From contig NZ_CALUYG010000009.1 of assembly GCF_944324935.1 (NCBI RefSeq), forward strand, positions 1 through 63,513: a DNA stretch of 63,513 nt, in the 5' to 3' direction. Positions within the stretch are counted from its first letter, which is position 1, and each line of letters opens with the position of its first letter. The notes under the pieces are model-generated. The model was not told the DNA's origin and did no database searches. It worked only from the letters and a program-made list of their open reading frames with translations. The stretch comes from an uncultured Desulfovibrio sp. Lineage in GTDB: Bacteria; Desulfobacterota; Desulfovibrionia; Desulfovibrionales; Desulfovibrionaceae. A program made the translations under genes and the position numbers. Below, piece by piece: positions 25,477 through 34,597 of the stretch.

Positions 25477-28400
25477 ATGTCCGCACCCGCATGGTTCAAC
25501 TACGAGACCTATCTCGTCAACAAGCTGGCCCAGTTGAAGACTGCCGATCCCGAGCAGTACGGCGACTACACCGAGGCCGAACTGAAAGCCAGCATGCTGG
25601 AGGCCGGCTACAGCAATGATGCCGACGGCATGTATCAGCACTTCGAGCAGTTCGGCAACGCCGAGAACGTGAGCCCCTCGCCCTACTTCGTGGTGAGCGA
25701 ATATCTGGCCAACAAGCTGACCCAGTTGCAGACCCTCGACCCCGAGCAGTACGGCAGCTTCACCGTGACCGACGTGGCCAACAGCTTTGCCGAAGCCGGC
25801 CTCTCCGCCTGGGATCACTACACGCTGTTCGGTCAGGCCGAAGGCGTGAGCCCCTCCGCCATCTTCGATAACAACGCCTATCTGGCCGCCAAGCTGGAAC
25901 AGCTGAAAACGCTGGACCCCGCCCAGTACGGCGAATACACCGTGAAAGATGTGGTCAATGCCTTTGCGGCCGAGGGCCTGAACCCCATCGAGCATTACAT
26001 GCTCTTCGGCATCAATGAAGATCTTTCCTACAGCCCCGTCACGCCGGAACCGCCCGTCACCGACGAGCTGACCACCGCCCGCGACGTGCTGACCCTTGAC
26101 GCCGGCGACAGCATCATTGCCGGTGTGGCCTCCGCCCTGAGCGCCGAAAAAACCCTCAATGAAAATGACCTCATCGACGGCGGCGAGGGCAACGACACCC
26201 TGCGCGTGACCCTGGACGCCAACTTCAACGGCTTCACCGTCACCGACGATCCCAACACCACCGGCGGCATGAAGAACGTGGAAAATGTGGAACTGACCAA
26301 CAACGGTTCCATCACCCGCACCTTCTCCGCCAAGGGCAGCGAAGGCGTGACCACCTACACCCTGCATGCGGGTGAGGCCGGCACCGGCGCCATCAACCTC
26401 AAGGATCTTGCCGCCGCGGGCATCACCGTCAACGTGGACGGCCTGCAGAAAGGCACCACGGACGTGCAGTTCGCCACCGGCGCGCTGACCGGCGCGGAAG
26501 ACAGCATGACCTTCGGTCTCAACAACGTGGGCGCCGCCGCCGCTTCCGCCACGGCCGATCCCACCTATGTGGGCCTGAAGGCCACCACTGGTCTGGAAAG
26601 CGTGACCATCAACGCTTCCGGCGTCAACTATGCCGACCTGAGCGGGCTGGATGCGGCTTCCGTCGCCGTCACCGGCGCGGGTTCGCTGGAGGCCAGCGCC
26701 GTCAACGCCGCGCTGACCAGCCTTGACGCCTCCGCCGCCACCGGCAGCGTCAGCGCCGATCTGAGCGCCGCCACCATGCAGACCGTCAAGGGCGGCGCGG
26801 GCGACGACACCTTCATCGTAAAAGGCCTTGCTCCCACCGCGGTGCTGGAAGGCGGCGAGGGCAACGACACCCTGATCATCAGCGAATCCGGCGCTGCCAC
26901 CCTGCAGCCCACGGTCTCCGGTTTTGAGACCATCGGCATTGCGGACAATACGGGCGCCATCACCCTGTCCGCCAAGAACGCGCAGGACTTCACCACCCTG
27001 CTGCTGGAAAACACGGGCGCCAAGGTGACCGTGGCCAACCTGAGCGGCAGCACCTTCACCGTCGAATCCCTTGGCGCTGAAAAGGGTGCGGCGACGACCA
27101 ACACCGCCGTCATTGCCGACGCCGTGGATCTGACGGTCAACGTCAACGCCGGCGATGACGCTGAAAAGGCGCAGACGGTCACCACCGATATCACGGCTGC
27201 CTCCGCCCCCAATGCGGTCATCAATGTGGGCGCCAACGTGGCGGCTGCCGGTATCTTCACCTTCGGCGCGGCCCAGAGCGTGCAGCTCAACGTGGCCAGC
27301 AACAAGGTGGATGATGCCGAGCAGACCTCCTTCGCCGGCACAATCACCGCCGCCAAGGCCCAGAGCCTCGAAGTCAAGGCCGAAGGCGCCCTGGGCTCCA
27401 GCGCGAAATTTGACGTCGCCAACGCCGCCAGCGTGGTGCTGGATGCCGCCCAGGGTGGCACGGCTGCCATTGTCGCCGGTAAGGCCACGGATGTGCGCCT
27501 GACGGCGGGTGGCGATCTCTCGCTGAGCGGTTCCAACCTTGCCGCGGCCCAGTCCGTGACCGTGGTGCAGAACGACGGTGCACTGACTGGCGATATCGCC
27601 CTGACCGGCCTGAACAGCCTGAACGTCTCCGGGGATGGCGCGAAATCCGCCGTGACCTTTGGTGCCTTGGGCAGCGCCAGCAATGACTACTCGCTCAACG
27701 TGGTGGCGAGCGGCCTGGCTGCCGGCTTCACCAGCGGCGCTGTGGCGTCCAAGGGCGACATCAGCCTTGATTTCTCCGCCGTTTCCGGCGACGTCACCCT
27801 CGGCGCCATTACCGGCGGCGCTGACGTGAGCCTGGCCGCCAGCCAGCTCGGCGACAATACCTTCGGTGCAATCAAGGCGGCCGGCAGCGTCGACGTGCAG
27901 GCCATCGGTCTGCTTGGCGACCAGCTTACCCTGGGCGACATCACCGCAACTGGCGATAACAGCAATGTGTCGCTGGTGGTTGACGGAACCGCCACGGTGA
28001 AGGGCCTCGAAAACATCAGCGCTACGGGCAGCGTCAATGTCGACCTTTCCGGCTACATGGGCGATACTTTTGCCTTGACCACCATCAAGGGTGCGGACGT
28101 TACCTACGTCGGCGCTGATTTGGTGGCGAACGATCTCGGCACAGTCACTGCCAGCAGCCTGAACTTCACCGGCGGCCTTGAGGTGGATACCGTTACCCTG
28201 GAAGGCGTCGACAATGAAACGTCCCTTACGGCTACCCTGGACACCGGTACTGGTACGGATGTCGTAACGGTCAATGGCGTTGCCTCCACGGAAACCATCA
28301 CCGTTTCCGGCGATCTGGGCGGTGACAATGAAGCTGTCACGGTCGACGGTTCCGCCAACGTCACCTCCGGCATGACGATCAACATCGGCGGCCTGACGGG

Positions 28401-29256
28401 CTACGCCACGTCCGCCATCACCGGCACCAGCTTCTCCGATACCATCATCGGCGGCAGCGGCGATGACACCATTACGGCCGGGGCGGTGAGCTTTGCGACG
28501 GCTGGATCGGCGGAAGTTCCCGCCGTGCAGGGTTCCGCGACGTATACTTTCTCCGGGTCCTTGACTGGTGATGCTGCAAAAACCATCCAGATTGGCTCTG
28601 TTACTTCTGCAGCAGTGCCGACTGGAACAGATATCAACAATCTAGCTGACCTCATTGCTTTCATCAACAGCGACTCGTTTCTGAACGTCGCCTTCGTGGC
28701 TTCCGAGAACAGTGGTAATTTGGTGATTACGGAACTTGCTGGCAAGGAGGGTGACTACATTACCAGCACAACACCTCCTACGATTACCGCCACTGGTCTT
28801 ACTTTGACGGGTAAAGGCGATGCGACGGCAGGTTCCGCGCTCGTTCCCGCTGTGCCCGCCACTGACGGCATCGTCGACACGCTGACCGGTGGAGCTGGTG
28901 CGGATGTCTTCGAGCTGTCTGTGGCTGGCTTGCAGAGCACGGCAAACACGGACTCGGCCACGACCATCATCACCGACTTCAGTACCGCCGATGGTGACAC
29001 GCTGAAAATCGGTTCTCTTGGTGCGGGTTCCGGCACCGCTTATATGGAAGATGTCGCAACGTATAACAGCCTTTCCGCTCTGCTGACGGCTGCTGACGTC
29101 GCGCTGGATGGTACGGTCAAGTATGTGGCCGCCATGTTCAATGGCGATACCTACATCGTGGCTGACAATGCCGGTTCCGGCCATTCCGCTATCGTTCAGC
29201 TTCAGGGCGTCAGCCTTGACCAGCTGGATGATACCGGCAGCTTCATCACCGCCTAA
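25477..29256 (+). CDS. RTX / S-layer-like protein secreted by the type I system
   Basis: This 1259-residue acidic protein has no N-terminal signal peptide. It begins with three ~60-residue repeats (about residues 7-69, 70-128, 129-187; YLxNKLxQLxTxDPEQYGxYT ... HYxLFG). The body is beta-strand rich with Thr/Ala/Gly/Asp. Calcium-binding nonapeptides occur as GGEGNDTLR (~234), GGAGDDTFI (~439), GGEGNDTLI (~458), GGSGDDTIT (~992) and GGAGADVFE (~1137). The C-terminal ~120 residues are the uncleaved type I secretion signal region. It is probably a surface-layer protein or adhesin. Start 25477 has ggaggatatc upstream; the opening from TTG 25366 crosses the recombination site. It faces away from its exporter genes, with the invertase switch between. 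Confidence 0.85.
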   Translation: MSAPAWFNYETYLVNKLAQLKTADPEQYGDYTEAELKASMLEAGYSNDADGMYQHFEQFGNAENVSPSPYFVVSEYLANKLTQLQTLDPEQYGSFTVTDVANSFAEAGLSAWDHYTLFGQAEGVSPSAIFDNNAYLAAKLEQLKTLDPAQYGEYTVKDVVNAFAAEGLNPIEHYMLFGINEDLSYSPVTPEPPVTDELTTARDVLTLDAGDSIIAGVASALSAEKTLNENDLIDGGEGNDTLRVTLDANFNGFTVTDDPNTTGGMKNVENVELTNNGSITRTFSAKGSEGVTTYTLHAGEAGTGAINLKDLAAAGITVNVDGLQKGTTDVQFATGALTGAEDSMTFGLNNVGAAAASATADPTYVGLKATTGLESVTINASGVNYADLSGLDAASVAVTGAGSLEASAVNAALTSLDASAATGSVSADLSAATMQTVKGGAGDDTFIVKGLAPTAVLEGGEGNDTLIISESGAATLQPTVSGFETIGIADNTGAITLSAKNAQDFTTLLLENTGAKVTVANLSGSTFTVESLGAEKGAATTNTAVIADAVDLTVNVNAGDDAEKAQTVTTDITAASAPNAVINVGANVAAAGIFTFGAAQSVQLNVASNKVDDAEQTSFAGTITAAKAQSLEVKAEGALGSSAKFDVANAASVVLDAAQGGTAAIVAGKATDVRLTAGGDLSLSGSNLAAAQSVTVVQNDGALTGDIALTGLNSLNVSGDGAKSAVTFGALGSASNDYSLNVVASGLAAGFTSGAVASKGDISLDFSAVSGDVTLGAITGGADVSLAASQLGDNTFGAIKAAGSVDVQAIGLLGDQLTLGDITATGDNSNVSLVVDGTATVKGLENISATGSVNVDLSGYMGDTFALTTIKGADVTYVGADLVANDLGTVTASSLNFTGGLEVDTVTLEGVDNETSLTATLDTGTGTDVVTVNGVASTETITVSGDLGGDNEAVTVDGSANVTSGMTINIGGLTGYATSAITGTSFSDTIIGGSGDDTITAGAVSFATAGSAEVPAVQGSATYTFSGSLTGDAAKTIQIGSVTSAAVPTGTDINNLADLIAFINSDSFLNVAFVASENSGNLVITELAGKEGDYITSTTPPTITATGLTLTGKGDATAGSALVPAVPATDGIVDTLTGGAGADVFELSVAGLQSTANTDSATTIITDFSTADGDTLKIGSLGAGSGTAYMEDVATYNSLSALLTAADVALDGTVKYVAAMFNGDTYIVADNAGSGHSAIVQLQGVSLDQLDDTGSFITA

Positions 29257-29270
29257 CCTCCAACCTCCCC

Positions 29271-29297
29271 CCGGCCCCGCCCGTGCGGCGGGGCCGG
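29271..29297 (+). terminator. Hairpin after the RTX gene
   Basis: A perfect 11-bp GC-rich stem (29271-29281 with 29287-29297) closes a 5-base loop, starting 14 bases after the RTX stop. There is no real T-run (ttccccc follows), so it is either a Rho-assisted terminator or a 3' stabilising hairpin. Confidence 0.6.
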
Positions 29298-29774
29298 TTC
29301 CCCCTGAGGGAAATTTTCGCATGGACATGTCGTCATCCTTTCGCAGCCGCGCAACAGGCGGCGTTCAGCGGGCAGATCTTTGCCGCCGGAACGCGGCGTG
29401 GCGTCGCGGGACGGAAGGGTGCACGTTCCGGCCCATGCCCGAAACGGCCGGAATCGGGCGCTGCCGCCCCGGCGCGGCGCGGCGGTTCCGGCGCAGGGCA
29501 ATGAACACCCGCTGACAAGACGGGAATGGCGACAGGCGGCGGATGGCGTCGAAGCGGGCGACATCCATCGGCAGTCCGTCCATGAGGAGACCTGACCACG
29601 CATTTTCCCTGACCAGCCCGTAAGCCGCTGACGGCTGGTGGGCGGGCCGCATCGGTCGCACCGGCGCGGTCCGCCACAGGGAGATGCCAGGGCGTCGCCC
29701 CCCGGCCCCGAAGGCCGTCCCCGGCGGCATACCACCCCACCCCTTCCGGCCTGCGCGGCCGATGCCGAGGCGAC
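29298..29774. other. Intergenic region, no gene recognised
   Basis: About 480 bases between the RTX hairpin and the glycosyltransferase gene. Openings on both strands are explained by high GC and lack normal codon bias or Shine-Dalgarno sites. A small inverted repeat (agccgctgacggctg, about 29622-29636) is present. It presumably holds the O-antigen operon promoter, but no convincing -35/-10 pair was seen. Confidence 0.4.
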
Positions 29775-30749
29775 ATGTCACACCCGTTCGTCAGCGTGCT
29801 TGTCAGCAGCTACAATTACGCCCGCTATCTGCCCGCGGCGCTGGACAGCGTGCTTGCCCAGACCTGGCCGCACCTCGAGCTCATCGTGGTGGACGACGGC
29901 TCCGCCGATCACTCGCTGGACATTGCCCGGGCCGCCGCCCTGCGGGACGGGCGCGTGCGCGTCCTCACCCATGCCGACGGCGGCAATCACGGGCTGGCGG
30001 CCACCACGCGGCTGGGCCTTGCCCAGTGCCGGGGCGACTATGTGGCCTTTCTGGAATCGGACGACGTCTGGCACGCGGACTGCCTGCGCGAACGCCTGGA
30101 AACCGTGGCGCGCACCGGCGCGGACGTGGTGCTGAACGACATCTTTCCCCTGTTCATGCCCGGGGCCGCCGAGGGCTGGTATGTCGGCTATGTGCCGCGC
30201 GTCATGCGCTGGCACGCCGCGCGCAGCCGCGACGGACGCGAGGCCTACACGGCGCATGCCGCCTTTCTGCTGGAAAACCGCATCCCCACCCTTTCCTGTG
30301 CCATGCTTGCCGCGCCCCTGCTGCGTACGCTCTCCCTCCAGCCGCCCGTGCCCGTCTGGTTCGACTGGTGGCTGTGGACGCAGGCCGCCGCCCAGGCCCG
30401 TTTCGCCTATGTGCCCCGCGCCCTGACCGGCTGGCGGCAGCATGCGGCCAGCCTGCACCGCGTCATCACGCCCGCCGCCTATCTGGCGGACTACGCCCGC
30501 ATGGGCCGCGCCATGCGGCGCGTCCATCTGCGCCCGCTGCTGCGCCGTGGACACCCCGGCTGGGCGATTTTTCTCTGTCTTCCTTCCGTCCTGCGGATAG
30601 GGGCACGGCTTGCCCTGCCCCTTTTCCGCTTCGGGCCGCGCCGCACCCTGTCCATGCTGCGGGAGCGTCTGCGCCCCGCCCGCAGGCGGCCCGAGGCATC
30701 CCCTCTTCCTCTGTCGCCGGGCCACAAGGCCGGCAGCAGGCAGATCTGA
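29775..30749 (+). CDS. GT2-family glycosyltransferase
   Basis: This 324-residue GT-A fold transferase begins SHPFVSVLVSSYNYARYLPAALDSVLAQTWPHLELIVVDDGSADHS, the classic nucleotide-sugar site of family GT2. The metal-binding region is YVAFLESDDVWH (about residues 89-100; ESDD replaces the usual DxD). The C-terminal ~80 residues are basic and hydrophobic and may associate with the membrane. It is the first gene of the O-antigen cluster and likely adds a sugar to the lipid-linked polymer; the sugar is unknown. Confidence 0.88.
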   Translation: MSHPFVSVLVSSYNYARYLPAALDSVLAQTWPHLELIVVDDGSADHSLDIARAAALRDGRVRVLTHADGGNHGLAATTRLGLAQCRGDYVAFLESDDVWHADCLRERLETVARTGADVVLNDIFPLFMPGAAEGWYVGYVPRVMRWHAARSRDGREAYTAHAAFLLENRIPTLSCAMLAAPLLRTLSLQPPVPVWFDWWLWTQAAAQARFAYVPRALTGWRQHAASLHRVITPAAYLADYARMGRAMRRVHLRPLLRRGHPGWAIFLCLPSVLRIGARLALPLFRFGPRRTLSMLRERLRPARRRPEASPLPLSPGHKAGSRQI

Positions 30750-30770
30750 TCCACGCAAGGTCCCTCCGAA

Positions 30771-33770
30771 ATGCTGCACCGCCATCTTGCCGCCCTGCTC
30801 CTCCTGCCGGCCTCCTTCCGCGTGCATCGCTCCTTCGGGCGCTGGCGCGCGGCCTGGCAGGCCGGTCCCTACGTTTTTTTTCGTCAGATCCTCAACGAGG
30901 CCCCGGCCTGCGTCCATCGCGGGGACGGCCCGCTTGTGCGGCTGACCTGCTATTATCCGATGCGTCTGGCCCAGGAGGTGCTGGCCGCGCGCGGCTGTCT
31001 GCCCGGTCTGCGCGCCGGCTTGCACAAGCTGCGTCATCGCGGCCCCGTCCCGTCCCCCACTCCGGCGGACAACGACCGGCGCTGGCAAAATGACCGTCTG
31101 CCCCTGCCCGCGCTGGAGGAGCTGACGGCCGTCATGGCCGACCCGGCCCTGCGCGTCATCAGCTTCGACATCTTCGACACCCTGCTCGTGCGGCATGTGC
31201 TGCGGCCGCATGACGTCTTCAGCCTGGTCGCGGCCAGGGTGGACGCGCGCCACGGCGTCCATTTCCAGCGCATGCGCGCCCCGGCGGAGGCGGAACTGGG
31301 CCTGCCCAATCCCACGCTGGAGCAGATCCATGCCCACATGGCCCGGCGGCACAACCTGTCGCCGGAGACCGCCGCCGCCCTGCGGGAAGCGGAACTGCGC
31401 TGCGAGCGCGACGTGCTGCGCGCCCGCCCGGCCGCCCGCGCCCTGTATGACGCGGCCCGCCGCCTCGGCAAACGGATCATCGCCGTCTCGGACATGTACC
31501 TGCCCGCCGCCTTCCTGCGCGACATGCTGCGCGAGAACGGCCTGGCGGTCGATGCCCTCTACGTCTCCTGCGAGCAGGGCGCCCGCAAGAGCGACGGCGC
31601 GCTTTACGACCGTGTGGCGGAACAGGAAGGCTGCGCCCCCGGCGAGATGCTCCATTTCGGCGACAACCGCCACAGCGACGTGGAACAGGCGCTGAAGCGG
31701 GGCGTCTGCGCCCACTGGCTGCCGTCGGTGCAGGCACTTGCCTGCCCCACGCCGGAACTCTGGCGGGAGACCTTTGCCGCCGCGCGGGCCGCCGAGCCGC
31801 GCACGAGCCCCTATCTTGCCCTTGCCCTTGCCCGCGTTTACGGCGATCAGGTCGATTTTTCGCGCGATATGGCCCGCTTCGCCTCGCTGGCGGAAGCCGG
31901 AGAGCTGCTGCTCGCCCCCCTGCTCACCGCCTTTGCCGTGCGCCTCGCCACGGACAAGGAGCTCACGCGCGGGTACGGCCGCCTGTATTTCGCCGCCCGC
32001 GACGGCTGGCTGCCCTTCCGGGTCTATGAGCGGGTACGACGCCGGCTCGGCGGCCTGCCCGCCGTCTACTTCGCGGCGGGACGCCGCGCGTATTCCCCCT
32101 TCCTCTATGATGATTTTCCAAGCTATCTCAAGGGTATCCGCTCGCTCGCCCAGCCGGAGCGGCACACCCTGCGCCATGTGCTGCTGGCCTGTCTGGGCGA
32201 CGGCCCCCTGACGCGGGAGCTCTTCGCCCGCCTGGGCGAGGAGGAGCTCGCCCGGCCCTTCCTGTTCGAAAAACGGCGCTGTCTGGCGGCGCTGCGCCCC
32301 CATGCCGCGCACATCGACGCCCTCCTGCGGCGGAAGCGGGAGCGCATCCGCCGCTACTACCAGCCCCTTTTCGCCGAAGAGGGCGAACGCGTGCTGGTGT
32401 TCGACCTTGGCTATGCCGGCAGCATCGGCGAGGCCCTGCACGCGGCCACGGGCAAGATCGTGGACAAGCTCTATTTCTGGTCCGACCCCGAAAATGACGA
32501 GCGCGACCGCCGCCTTGGCTCCACCACGCGCTGTCTGCTGCACACGGGCAACCATCTGCGCCTTTTGCTGGAGGAACTCTTTTCCCCGGCGCGGGGGGGC
32601 GTCATCGACTTTACCGAGGACGGCCGCCCCGTTTACGAGGACGTGGACCTGTCCCCGGCACTGCGGGCGGACATGGAAGCCCTGGAAAAAGCCTGCTGCG
32701 ACTATGCCGACGCCTTTTGCGACAGCTTCGCCGATCTGGCCCCCTCCCTGGCCCTGCCGGACGGCGACGCCTTCCTGCCGCTGCTGGAAAGCCTGCTTTT
32801 TCGCTCGCCCTTTTGCAACGAACGGCTGTTGCGGGACATCATCTTCCCCGATCCCGTCCACTGTGCGGCCCCGACCTCCCTGCAAAAGAAACAGGATGCC
32901 CTCATCCTCCGTACCGACACCTTCGCCGGAACCGGCTTCCTGGACCCCGCCCTGCCCCTTGCCCCCCTCACGTCCGTCCCCCGGCGCACGCGGCCCGTGG
33001 GCCTGCACGTCCATTTGCACAATTTTGCCCTGGCCGGGGAATTCCTGCGCCAGCTCCGGCGTTTCCCCGCGCCCTTCGACCTCTTCCTGACCCTGACGGA
33101 CGCGCGAGCCTGCGCGGCGGCGCGGCGGCTCTTCGCCCCGGCCCTGCTGCCCGCCGTACGGGAAGTCCATGTGCTGCTGGTGGAAAATCGCGGCCGGGAC
33201 GTGGCCCCCTGGATCATCGGTATGCGCCCCTTCCAGCAGCGCTACGACCTCTTCTGCCATGTACACGGCAAGCAGTCCCCGCATCTGCCCTTCGGCGACG
33301 CCTGGCGGCGCTATCTGCTGCACAACCTGCTCCATCCCGCCGCGGTCAGCGCCATAATGGCGCACTTTGCGGAAGATCCGCGACTGGGCTGCGTCTTTCC
33401 CCCCATCTGCCCCGAGCTGCTGGCCTGCATGCGCGCCGGCCACATCTCCCCGGGCGGCCATGACGGCGAAGTGCCCGAGGCGGAAGACCTGCTGCGCCGC
33501 CTCGGCCTGCGCCCCGAGCTGTGCCGCGCCGATCTCTGCTTTTCGGCCGGAACCATGTACTGGTACCGGCCCGAGGCCCTGCGCCAGCTCTTCACCTTCG
33601 ATCTGGCGCTGGAAGAGTTTCCGGCCGAGCCCATCGGCATCGGCGGCACCATCGCCCATGCGCTGGAGCGCCTCCCCGTGCCGCTGGCCCGGCACAACGG
33701 CTACGAGGCCGGCCTCTTTGCGCTGGATTTGCCGCCCTATACGGGCGACAGCTCGCCGGAGGAGGCATGA
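30771..33770 (+). CDS. HAD-like domain fused to rhamnan-synthesis F (RgpF) domain
   Basis: This 999-residue protein contains a HAD-like hydrolase region with motif I SFDIFDTLLVRH (about residue 130), the segment IIAVSDMYLPAAFLRDML and motif IV HFGDNRHSDV (about residues 297-306). A central region (about residues 370-730) of unclear fold follows. The C-terminal RgpF glycan-synthesis domain runs from about residue 740 (GLHVHLHNFALAGEFLRQL ... VENRGRDVAPWIIGM ... CHVHGKQSPH). RgpF proteins take part in rhamnose-containing polysaccharide synthesis. The HAD part may trim or edit a sugar phosphate or a lipid-linked intermediate. It overlaps the start of wzm by 4 bases (ATGA). Confidence 0.8.
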   Translation: MLHRHLAALLLLPASFRVHRSFGRWRAAWQAGPYVFFRQILNEAPACVHRGDGPLVRLTCYYPMRLAQEVLAARGCLPGLRAGLHKLRHRGPVPSPTPADNDRRWQNDRLPLPALEELTAVMADPALRVISFDIFDTLLVRHVLRPHDVFSLVAARVDARHGVHFQRMRAPAEAELGLPNPTLEQIHAHMARRHNLSPETAAALREAELRCERDVLRARPAARALYDAARRLGKRIIAVSDMYLPAAFLRDMLRENGLAVDALYVSCEQGARKSDGALYDRVAEQEGCAPGEMLHFGDNRHSDVEQALKRGVCAHWLPSVQALACPTPELWRETFAAARAAEPRTSPYLALALARVYGDQVDFSRDMARFASLAEAGELLLAPLLTAFAVRLATDKELTRGYGRLYFAARDGWLPFRVYERVRRRLGGLPAVYFAAGRRAYSPFLYDDFPSYLKGIRSLAQPERHTLRHVLLACLGDGPLTRELFARLGEEELARPFLFEKRRCLAALRPHAAHIDALLRRKRERIRRYYQPLFAEEGERVLVFDLGYAGSIGEALHAATGKIVDKLYFWSDPENDERDRRLGSTTRCLLHTGNHLRLLLEELFSPARGGVIDFTEDGRPVYEDVDLSPALRADMEALEKACCDYADAFCDSFADLAPSLALPDGDAFLPLLESLLFRSPFCNERLLRDIIFPDPVHCAAPTSLQKKQDALILRTDTFAGTGFLDPALPLAPLTSVPRRTRPVGLHVHLHNFALAGEFLRQLRRFPAPFDLFLTLTDARACAAARRLFAPALLPAVREVHVLLVENRGRDVAPWIIGMRPFQQRYDLFCHVHGKQSPHLPFGDAWRRYLLHNLLHPAAVSAIMAHFAEDPRLGCVFPPICPELLACMRAGHISPGGHDGEVPEAEDLLRRLGLRPELCRADLCFSAGTMYWYRPEALRQLFTFDLALEEFPAEPIGIGGTIAHALERLPVPLARHNGYEAGLFALDLPPYTGDSSPEEA

Positions 33771-34597
33771 GCGCCCTGCTCCGCCTGCTTGACCTCACGG
33801 CGGCCCCCCGCCTCGTCTGGCGGCATCGCGGCCTCTTTTGCCAGCTCCTGCGGCGCAACATCGCGGCCCGCTATCGCGGCTCCGTGCTGGGCATCATCTG
33901 GTGTTTCGCCCATCCGCTGCTGATGCTCGCGGTCTACAGCTTCGTTTTCGGCATCATCTTCCAGTCCCGCTGGGGCATCGAGAGCCTGGACGACGAGCGC
34001 GCGGCCTTCCCGCTGATCATGTTTTGCGGCCTGACCATGTTCAACATCTTCGCCGAAAGCTGCAACACGGCGGGCAACCTCATCGTGCAACAGGCAAACC
34101 TCGTCAAAAAGGTCATCTTCCCGCTGGAGCTGCTGCCGCTCATCACGGTCTGCACGTCCTTCGTCTTCGGGCTGGCCTGGTTCCTGCTGCTGTCCGCCGG
34201 GGCCCTCTGCTTCCTGGAGACGGCGAGCTGGACCATGCTGCTCTTGCCGCTGACCCTGCTGCCTTTGCTGCTCCTTTCCGCCGGGCTGGCCTGCCTCATC
34301 TCCGCCCTCGGGGTCTATCTGCGCGACATCCCCCAGCTCGTGGCCGTGGTCGTGCACATCCTCTTTTTCATGACGCCCATCTTCTACCCCCTTTCCCTCG
34401 TGCCGGAACGCCTGCGCGTCCTCCTGCTGTGCAACCCCCTGACCCCCATCGTGGAGGAGAGCCGCAAGCTCTTCCTCTACGGCATGCAGCCGGATTACGG
34501 CCTCTGCCTTCTTTTGCTGCTGCTCTCCCTGCTGGCGTTCCAGCTCGGTTTCCGCTGTTTCGTCAAAATGAAAAAGGGCTTTGCCGATGTGCTCTGA
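33767..34597 (+). CDS. wzm: O-antigen/polysaccharide ABC exporter permease (Wzm)
   Basis: This 276-residue ABC-2 type permease has six predicted membrane helices and a typical Wzm N-terminus (LVWRHRGLFCQLLRRNIAARYRGSVLGIIWCFAHPLLMLAVYSFVFG). It pairs with the Wzt ATPase encoded 2.2 kb downstream to flip the finished polysaccharide across the inner membrane. The start at ATG 33767 shares bases with the preceding stop (ATGA) and follows ggagg. The acyltransferase gene begins inside its 3' end. Confidence 0.9.
   Translation: MSALLRLLDLTAAPRLVWRHRGLFCQLLRRNIAARYRGSVLGIIWCFAHPLLMLAVYSFVFGIIFQSRWGIESLDDERAAFPLIMFCGLTMFNIFAESCNTAGNLIVQQANLVKKVIFPLELLPLITVCTSFVFGLAWFLLLSAGALCFLETASWTMLLLPLTLLPLLLLSAGLACLISALGVYLRDIPQLVAVVVHILFFMTPIFYPLSLVPERLRVLLLCNPLTPIVEESRKLFLYGMQPDYGLCLLLLLLSLLAFQLGFRCFVKMKKGFADVL

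Noticed and set aside
29778-33695. 1305-codon open frame on the - strand opposite the GT2 and HAD-RgpF genes
   Set aside because: It is a shadow of two recognisable + strand genes in GC-rich DNA. The translation is rich in Gly/Gln/Arg/His without family motifs and has no ribosome site.
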